9,446 nucleotides of DNA from an uncultured Collinsella sp. (lineage in GTDB: Bacteria; Actinomycetota; Coriobacteriia; Coriobacteriales; Coriobacteriaceae): contig URYT01000060.1 in the NCBI GenBank assembly GCA_900552185.1, positions 1 to 9,446 on the forward strand, in the 5' to 3' direction. A program made the translations under genes and the position numbers. The notes below the pieces were generated by a model, which was not told where the DNA came from, did no database searches, and was given only the letters and a program-made list of their open reading frames with translations. This document shows, piece by piece, positions 5,761 to 9,446 of the stretch (the first letter of the stretch is position 1; the number at the start of each line of letters is the position of its first letter).

Positions 5761-5788
5761 CGGTCGTGCGACCGCCGGCGGTTGCACG
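5761..5788 (+). other. Overlapping GC palindromes in the leader of the Fis-type gene
   Basis: CGGTCG-TG-CGACCG (5761-5774) is a perfect 6-bp dyad. It overlaps a 24-nt near-perfect palindrome at 5765-5788, which is broken by a single A/G-type pair that can form G-U. They end about 12 bp before the AGGGG ribosome site (5800-5804), so they could act as alternative mRNA hairpins or as a protein site. Confidence 0.5.
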
Positions 5789-5810
5789 TCGCTGCAGGCA
5801 GGGGCAAATC

Positions 5811-7028
5811 ATGGATAGCGATGCCAAGCTGAACATCTTGACCGATGCCCTAGCTGCTGCCGGGGCATCGGCATTGGCAATCGATGCGCGTGGGGACGTC
5901 GCGATCTCGACCATGAATGACGCGGCGCTTGAGCGGGATGTGGCGGCTTTTGTTGCCGAACGCCTCGACCGTATAGGAGACGGCGCGCGTCTTGTTATGG
6001 GGCGTGCGGGTACGCGCCTGAGCCTGACCGTTCGCCCCACCGACAAAGAGGGCGGGGGCCTTTGGGCCGTCGTGGTCCGCGAGGTGCGCGGTGCCGCGGC
6101 GCATGCGGGCGTCGAGTGGCTCAACGCCGACGAAGTTGAGGCCCGCTACGAATCGAGCGCGTACGGCATCGTTGAGGGTGCCGCTGCGGTGGCTGCACCA
6201 GTTGCCGAGAGCTACGCGCGCGGTGTGCCCCTTATGCTCGAGGGTGAGCTGGGAGCGGGTCAGGTTGAGATCGCCAAGCGCCTCTATCTGGACGGTCCTT
6301 TTGCCGATCAGCCCTTTGTTTCCGTTGCGCTCGATGAACTCACCGATCGCGGTTGGCGCCATATGCTCAAAAGCTCCAAATCGCCGCTGTTCCAAACGGG
6401 GCTGACCCTTTGCATTGAGGGCTGGAACGCGGTTGGCCCCCAGCGCCTCCGCGAGCTCGTTTCCACGATGGCCGACACCGCGTTGGCGACGCGCTGCCAT
6501 GTGGTGCTGACGGCGAATGACATGCCGGGCGGCAGCGAAAGTGATCAAGCCGCCTTTGTGACCGAGCGCTTCGCCTGTGCGGTGAGCGTGGCGCCGGCAA
6601 TCGCCGAGCAGGGAGCCGCGTCGACGAAGGTTGCGCGCTATTTGGAATATCTCGCTGATGCATTTGGGACGGCAGCGCCCACGCTGTCTGCCGCGGCGGC
6701 GAAGACGCTCGATGCTTACCGCTGGCCGCGCAATTATCTGCAGCTCCGCGAGGTCTCGGAACGACTGTATATATTGGTGGGGGCGGGCACGGTGGACCGC
6801 GCTGTGGCGGAGGAAGTGCTCGTCCAAGAGGACGTGATTAAGACCGCAACCTTTGGCGCCCCGACGCTCGAAAGCGACCTGTATATCCTGCGACCGCTGG
6901 CCGATACCGAGCGAGATATCGCGCATCTGGTTGTAGATCATCTTCACGGCAACCGAACCCGTGCGGCGGAGGTGCTGGGCATAAGCCGTACAACGCTGTG
7001 GCGCTTGCTGAAGGACGATGACCGTTGA
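5811..7028 (+). CDS. Fis-type HTH regulator with degenerate sigma-54-activator AAA+ domain
   Basis: A 405-aa regulator. Residues 1-115 are an unrecognised sensory-like N-terminus. Residues ~116-335 align in order with the AAA+ module of NtrC-type activators but lack its key residues. The Walker A position reads GELGAGQV (145-152), with Gln where Lys is needed. The Walker B position reads LTLCIEGWN (198-206), without the Asp-Glu pair. The stretch between them is too short to hold a GAFTGA loop. VVLTANDMPG (231-240), TERFACAVSVAPAI (251-264) and LDAYRWPRNYLQLREV (300-315) match the later helices. Residues 366-403, ERDIAHLVVDHLHGNRTRAA then EVLGISRTTLWRLLKD, are a textbook Fis-type DNA-binding helix-turn-helix. 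ATP hydrolysis and sigma-54 activation are therefore unlikely; it probably binds DNA with sigma-70 promoters. The frame is open upstream to 5610, but ATG 5811 with AGGGG 6 bp before it is preferred. Target unknown. Confidence 0.85.
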   Translation: MDSDAKLNILTDALAAAGASALAIDARGDVAISTMNDAALERDVAAFVAERLDRIGDGARLVMGRAGTRLSLTVRPTDKEGGGLWAVVVREVRGAAAHAGVEWLNADEVEARYESSAYGIVEGAAAVAAPVAESYARGVPLMLEGELGAGQVEIAKRLYLDGPFADQPFVSVALDELTDRGWRHMLKSSKSPLFQTGLTLCIEGWNAVGPQRLRELVSTMADTALATRCHVVLTANDMPGGSESDQAAFVTERFACAVSVAPAIAEQGAASTKVARYLEYLADAFGTAAPTLSAAAAKTLDAYRWPRNYLQLREVSERLYILVGAGTVDRAVAEEVLVQEDVIKTATFGAPTLESDLYILRPLADTERDIAHLVVDHLHGNRTRAAEVLGISRTTLWRLLKDDDR

Positions 7029-7039
7029 GCGAGGCACCA

Positions 7040-7068
7040 GTGACCGCGCGCGACGCGTGTGCTACAGT
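7040..7068 (+). promoter_or_regulatory. Promoter of the small membrane-protein gene
   Basis: GTGACC (7040-7045, four of six to TTGACA), a 17-bp spacer and TACAGT (7063-7068) preceded by TG-N form an extended -10 promoter. The predicted start near 7075 gives a leader of about 38 nt before ATG 7113. The TGCTACANT core is the same as at the promoter of the LacI-family gene. Confidence 0.55.
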
Positions 7069-7112
7069 CCAAAGCGTTATTGTTTCGATTTGGTTACGGC
7101 GTGCGAGGGCAT

Positions 7113-7676
7113 ATGGCTGAGACTTCAAAACCGAGCCGCAGAAGGCGGAGTGCCGCGCCGGTCAACCGACGCACGACATCGGTGACGTGGGGTAAACACG
7201 CCTCGGGGTTTGATGGCTCGTTCAAGCGCACTAAATATGGCTATCCTTCGGCAAGCGCCCGCTTGGCAATGCAGGCAGAGTCCTCACTGTGGGGCCGCAA
7301 ACGCGTGGTGGGCTCAAAACTCAAGCACGACGGAACGCTCGGTTACATCAGCCGCGGGGCGGCTCGCCGCAGTGGACTCAATCCGGCTGGTTGGCATCGT
7401 TATGTTCCGATCGTGGCCGTCGTTGCAGTGATCGTCATCGCACTCGCTGCGCTTGGTGGCGCCAACTTGGACGCAGTGTTTAAATCGCCCGAGCTCGCGC
7501 ATGCAGGCACAGAAGTTATCGAGGGCGCTCAGACCCAGACGGGTGTCGCGCCCCAGCGCGGTATCGTTGCGGCGGCCTCCACCATCGCCGATGCGCAAAA
7601 GGACGAAGACAAGCAAGGCGACGACGCCGAAACGACTCAAACGAACGAAACGACGACAACTCCATCGGCGGGATAA
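7113..7676 (+). CDS. Single-pass membrane protein of unknown function
   Basis: A 187-aa protein not assigned to any known family. The N-terminal ~95 residues are strongly basic (SRRRRSAAPVNRR and many Lys/Arg later) and lack a cleavable signal. One transmembrane helix follows at about 97-116 (YVPIVAVVAVIVIALAALGG). The C-terminal ~70 residues are Ala/Gln/Thr-rich and acidic (KDEDKQGDDAETTQTNETT), a low-complexity tail. The positive-inside rule puts the basic half in the cytoplasm and the acidic tail outside. An in-frame GTG at 7059 overlaps the promoter, so ATG 7113 with GAGGG 5 bp upstream is chosen. It has its own promoter and stands alone between the Fis-type gene and a convergent nitroreductase. 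The basic cytoplasmic part could contact nucleic acid or phospholipid, but that is a guess from composition. Confidence 0.8.
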   Translation: MAETSKPSRRRRSAAPVNRRTTSVTWGKHASGFDGSFKRTKYGYPSASARLAMQAESSLWGRKRVVGSKLKHDGTLGYISRGAARRSGLNPAGWHRYVPIVAVVAVIVIALAALGGANLDAVFKSPELAHAGTEVIEGAQTQTGVAPQRGIVAAASTIADAQKDEDKQGDDAETTQTNETTTTPSAG

Positions 7677-7686
7677 GTTGCGAGTG

Positions 7687-7723
7687 GGGCAGCTAATTTG
7701 GGACGGGGCTTTTTTAGCTGCCC
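7687..7723 (+). terminator. Hairpin after the membrane-protein gene (weak terminator)
   Basis: GGGCAGCTAA (7687-7696) pairs perfectly with TTAGCTGCCC (7714-7723), a 10-bp stem starting 10 nt after the stop. The T-run (7710-7715) is in the loop and 3' arm rather than after it, so classic termination is uncertain. Confidence 0.4.
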
Positions 7724-7796
7724 AAGACAATGGCTCATTCGATGTCAGTCGCCAAAAGCGAGCGAGCCGCATTTGCGCCAAGGTGACGTGAAATGA

Positions 7797-7825
7797 GAGG
7801 GCGCTGACCTTCTGGTCGCACCCTC
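7797..7825. terminator. Hairpin between convergent genes, possible terminator
   Basis: GAGGG...GACC (7797-7809) pairs with GGTC...CCCTC (7814-7825), with one mismatch and one bulge, around a TTCT loop. On the - strand it is followed by TCATTTC, so it may end the nitroreductase transcript about 80 nt past its stop. A second 9-bp stem (7877-7885 with 7890-7898, tetraloop GGTA) lies immediately after that stop but has no U-tract. Confidence 0.4.
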
Positions 7826-7904
7826 GAAATTGAACGTCAGATTGGCGTGAATGCGGCCCGCGCAGCGTCAACGAGCCCGCCGTTCGGTAGAATGGCGGAA
7901 CTAA

Positions 7905-8426
7905 TTACCTTACGTAGACCACGTTGTCGCGGCGGGGTTTGGGCTCGGGCAGCGTGTCCTCGGCATAGCCCAGAATGCAGTGACCGACACCGCGCAGGCT
8001 GCCGTCGGCGGGTAGACCCCAACTGGCCAGTAGCTCCAGGCCCTCGGGCGAATCGAAAACCTCGTGGGCGCGATGAATCCAGCACGAATCAACGCCCAGC
8101 GCATAGGCAGCGTTGAGCAGGTTGCCCATGGCGAGCGAGCCGTCTTCCAGATGTGTGGGCACGCTGCGGTCAACCAGCACCACCACAACGGTCTTGGCGC
8201 CATAGAAGGGGTCGCTGTTGCTGCCCATGACTTGCGCGTTGAGCTGCGAGAGACGCTCGACGGTCGCGGGGTCGGTGACGGCGACAAACGTCACCGGCTG
8301 GCGGCCCATGCCGCTCGGTGCATATTGGCCGGCTTCGATAATACGTGCAAGCTTTTCGGCCTCGACGGGACGATCGCTGTAGTTGCGGCAGCTGCGGCGG
8401 TGAATGAGTGCTTCGATAGTCTCCAT
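7905..8426 (-). CDS. Nitroreductase-family flavoprotein
   Basis: A 173-aa FMN-dependent NAD(P)H oxidoreductase of the nitroreductase fold, usually a cytosolic homodimer. The N-terminus METIEALIHRRSCRNYSDRPV carries the FMN-phosphate contact RRSxR (10-14). EAGQYAPSGMGRQP (31-44) is the conserved AP-S-x-x-x-QP region, with Gly-Met-Gly-Arg where Asn is common. LEDGSLAMGNLLNAAYALGVDSCWIHRA (93-120) is the core helix and strand. GVGHCILGYAEDTLPEPKPRRDNVV (146-170) is the usual end. ATG 8426 is chosen because AAGGAG lies 5 bp upstream and the family start follows at once; the frame is open further to 8522. Compact for the family (usually 170-220 aa). The natural substrate cannot be told and may be a quinone, flavin or nitro compound. 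Monocistronic, converging on the small membrane-protein gene and divergent from the 96-aa protein gene. Confidence 0.93.
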   Translation of the reverse strand: METIEALIHRRSCRNYSDRPVEAEKLARIIEAGQYAPSGMGRQPVTFVAVTDPATVERLSQLNAQVMGSNSDPFYGAKTVVVVLVDRSVPTHLEDGSLAMGNLLNAAYALGVDSCWIHRAHEVFDSPEGLELLASWGLPADGSLRGVGHCILGYAEDTLPEPKPRRDNVVYVR

Positions 8427-8720
8427 GGTGTCTCCTTGCGGTGGCGTTGCAGATGCCCCGTTCATACCCGTCGGGCTCAAACGATAGACGGTCAATTGCC
8501 CGGCCAAAAGGATAGATTCCAATTGGGAAAGTAGGTTTGCATAAAAGTACCTTCAGAATGTGACAAACAAATGGGATGGTTAAACGTTTTATCCCGTCTA
8601 CCCTGCGGTTTTTTACCACTTGCCTAAATGACGAACGCATAACCTCTGATAAAGGTTTTACTAAAGGAGTACCAACGTTTATCAATGCGCCGTGGTGGCG
8701 CCGGGCCAGGAGGTAACATC
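8427..8720. promoter_or_regulatory. Divergent intergenic region, nitroreductase and 96-aa protein
   Basis: These 294 bp should contain both promoters, but no -35/-10 pair with good spacing was found on either strand. Visible items are a dyad centred on AAACGTTT (8577-8593, GGTTAAACGTTTTATCC), which has the CG-centred shape of a LacI-family operator, and a second AAAGGAG (8663-8669) too far (15 bp) from the ATG at 8685 to be an obvious ribosome site. The AT-rich part from about 8525 to 8670 contrasts with the surrounding GC-rich DNA and is the likely promoter zone. Confidence 0.4.
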
Positions 8721-9011
8721 ATGTTCCAGGCTGGAGATGTCGTCGAGACCGATTTCGAAGGATTTCTGAAGCTGCTGCGTTCCAAGACGCGCGCTTTCGT
8801 GTCGATCAACGATCACGAGTACTACATCACGCACACCGATGGCTATTGGCGTGTTCAGGATTGCGAGGCCCTCAACGACAAGGGCCACTTTACTGACTGT
8901 TCTGAGTTGGTCAACACGGTCTGCGAGGTCGTCGAGCTGCCGTGGATTGCCGGCAAGAGCCTGCATGACAGCTTCTCGGGCGCTACGGTCTATGAGGCCG
9001 TCGCCGCTTAA
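8721..9011 (+). CDS. Small soluble protein of unknown function (96 aa)
   Basis: A hypothetical protein of 96 aa. It begins MFQAGDVVETDFEGFLKLLR and has no signal peptide or membrane helix. The composition is acidic, with aromatic-rich strands (FVSINDHEYYITHTDGYWRVQD, split by turns) that suggest a small alpha/beta fold. Cysteines lie at 48, 60 and 68. A helix at about 61-72 (SELVNTVCEVVE) precedes the C-terminal LPWIAGKSLHDSF. No family was recognised. It is a confident gene: an AGGAGGT site 7 bp upstream of the ATG is the strongest in the window, and a clean terminator follows. An in-frame ATG at 8685 is rejected because the extension is Gly/Arg-rich and includes the ribosome site. It is the sole gene of its transcript. 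Confidence 0.82.
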   Translation: MFQAGDVVETDFEGFLKLLRSKTRAFVSINDHEYYITHTDGYWRVQDCEALNDKGHFTDCSELVNTVCEVVELPWIAGKSLHDSFSGATVYEAVAA

Positions 9012-9037
9012 CAGGCAATAAAACCCGATTTTCACGT

Positions 9038-9073
9038 GACCGCTGGCGCCGCCCCCGCGCCGGCGGTCTTTTT
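9038..9073 (+). terminator. Intrinsic terminator of the 96-aa protein gene
   Basis: GACCGCTGGCGC (9038-9049) pairs with GCGCCGGCGGTC (9057-9068) through 12 pairs, one of them G-U, around a 7-nt loop, and is followed by TTTTT. It starts 26 nt after the stop codon. Confidence 0.92.
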
Positions 9074-9116
9074 CTGCCGATAGGCCATAAAAATGCACGC
9101 ATTTGCGGAGAGCCTG

Positions 9117-9145
9117 TTGACGATAGTCAAAACTCGGACTAATCT
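9117..9145 (+). promoter_or_regulatory. Candidate promoter of the MarR-family gene
   Basis: TTGACG (9117-9122) matches the -35 consensus at five of six positions. At 17 bp spacing lies TAATCT (9140-9145), a weak -10. A start near 9152 would leave a leader of about 40 nt. The spacer and -10 are covered by the first of two direct repeats. Confidence 0.45.
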
Positions 9146-9178
9146 AGAGACACATAATTGGTCAAAAATCGGACAATT
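9126..9178. promoter_or_regulatory. Two 18-bp direct repeats, likely operators of the MarR-family gene
   Basis: GTCAAAACTCGGACTAAT (9126-9143) and GTCAAAAATCGGACAATT (9161-9178) match at 15 of 18 positions with a 35-bp period. Each has the dyad GTC-N8-GAC; the first extends to TAGTC/GACTA, and the second is flanked by AATTG/CAATT. One copy overlaps the promoter and the other lies just before the ribosome site, the arrangement of an autorepressed MarR gene. The binding protein is inferred. Confidence 0.6.
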
Positions 9179-9192
9179 GAAGGATGGGATAG

Positions 9193-9446
9193 ATGAATAG
9201 TGCGGTTACGCTGGTCGACTTCGATCGGTTGCTCAATGGACTCGACCATATCTATTCGGAGTTCTCGCGCGCCTGCGGCCTTTCGGACGGCGCCTACTGG
9301 ATGCTCGTCGACACGAGTGCAGCGGGCGGAAGCGTTGCCGTGAGTCGGCTGACGAGTGAATGGTTCTACAGCAAACAGACCATCAATTCGGGGCTTATAG
9401 GACAAAATGTGTGTCTACTTTAGGGGTATCGGCGCAGGTCGATGCC
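9193..9446 (+). pseudogene. MarR-family regulator, frame lost after the recognition helix
   Basis: The ATG at 9193 follows AAGGA at 8 bp. The first 68 residues look like a MarR N-terminus: helix 1 (LLNGLDHIYSEFSRACGLSD), then AYWMLVDTSAAGGSVAVSRL, then the recognition helix EWFYSKQTINSGL. The frame then reads IGQNVCLL and stops at 9421-9423, so the wing and dimerisation helices of a ~140-aa family member are absent. From 9401 the +1 frame is open to the window edge and gives VYFRGIGAGRC, which resembles a MarR wing strand and turn. Spacing suggests that about 8 nt are missing relative to relatives. A true frameshift, a sequencing or assembly error, or a short truncated product are all possible. 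The gene continues past the window if intact in another frame. Ligand and target are unknown, but the upstream repeats suggest autoregulation. Confidence 0.6.

Larger units (their letters stand above)
7677..7904. other. Convergent intergenic region with no gene seen
   Basis: These 228 bp hold three hairpins (7687-7723, 7797-7825, 7877-7898) and no reading frame with a credible ribosome site. No repeat from elsewhere in the window recurs here. Confidence 0.6.

Noticed and set aside
5610..5810. N-terminal extension of the Fis-type regulator from a TTG codon at 5610
   Set aside because: The codon lies inside the hairpin arm, lacks a ribosome site, and the extra 67 residues have no similarity and cover both -10 candidates. 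ATG 5811 has AGGGG at good spacing.
5850..7037. 395-codon open frame on the - strand opposite the Fis-type regulator gene
   Set aside because: Low-complexity Arg-rich product, whereas the + strand frame contains an unmistakable Fis-type HTH.
8685..8720. Upstream ATG start for the 96-aa protein
   Set aside because: The ribosome site is 15 bp away, and the extra residues are Gly/Arg-rich and encoded by the strong AGGAGGT site of the ATG at 8721.

Overview
The window looks like chromosomal DNA from a GC-rich gut actinomycete of the Coriobacteriia, most like Collinsella. This is inferred from the high GC content, AGGAGG-type ribosome binding sites, protein style (many short lineage-type hypotheticals, a Coriobacteria-like MarR protein) and palindromic intergenic repeats with a GGGACAGG core. 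No rRNA or tRNA gene, CRISPR array, insertion sequence or phage gene was seen.

Left part (1-3610). The tail of an unknown + strand gene converges with a - strand LacI-family regulator on a 21-bp bidirectional terminator. The lacI gene and glmS (glucosamine-6-phosphate synthase) are divergent across 312 bp. That interval holds a lacI extended -10 with a LacI-type operator just downstream of it, two hairpin repeats, and a cluster of TGGTAT half-sites ahead of a glmS -10 box. A strong terminator follows glmS. Beyond it, a second inverted copy of the first hairpin repeat ends on the stop codon of the next gene.

Middle part (3608-7028). A GntR/FadR-type (FCD) regulator is divergent from a YeiH-family membrane transporter, so regulation of one by the other is plausible but not shown. 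A 273-bp interval rich in hairpins then leads to a 405-aa regulator. That protein has the layout of the C-terminal half of a sigma-54 activator (AAA+ then Fis-type HTH), but its ATPase motifs and sigma-54 contact loop are degenerate or missing.

Right part (7029-9446). This holds a small single-pass membrane protein of unknown function with a good promoter, a convergent nitroreductase-family flavoprotein, a 96-aa unknown soluble protein with an ideal Shine-Dalgarno and a clean terminator, and a MarR-family gene whose frame is lost just after the recognition helix. Two 18-bp direct repeats, each a GTC-N8-GAC dyad, sit in the MarR promoter region.

The window carries four regulator genes of different families (LacI, GntR, Fis-type, MarR). 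Most of the unexplained signal is regulatory: operators, structured leaders and the repeat family. No complete new multi-gene system is evident. The best candidates for something undescribed are the GGGACAGG-core palindromic repeats, the catalytically degenerate Fis-type regulator with its structured upstream region, and the direct-repeat operator of the MarR gene.
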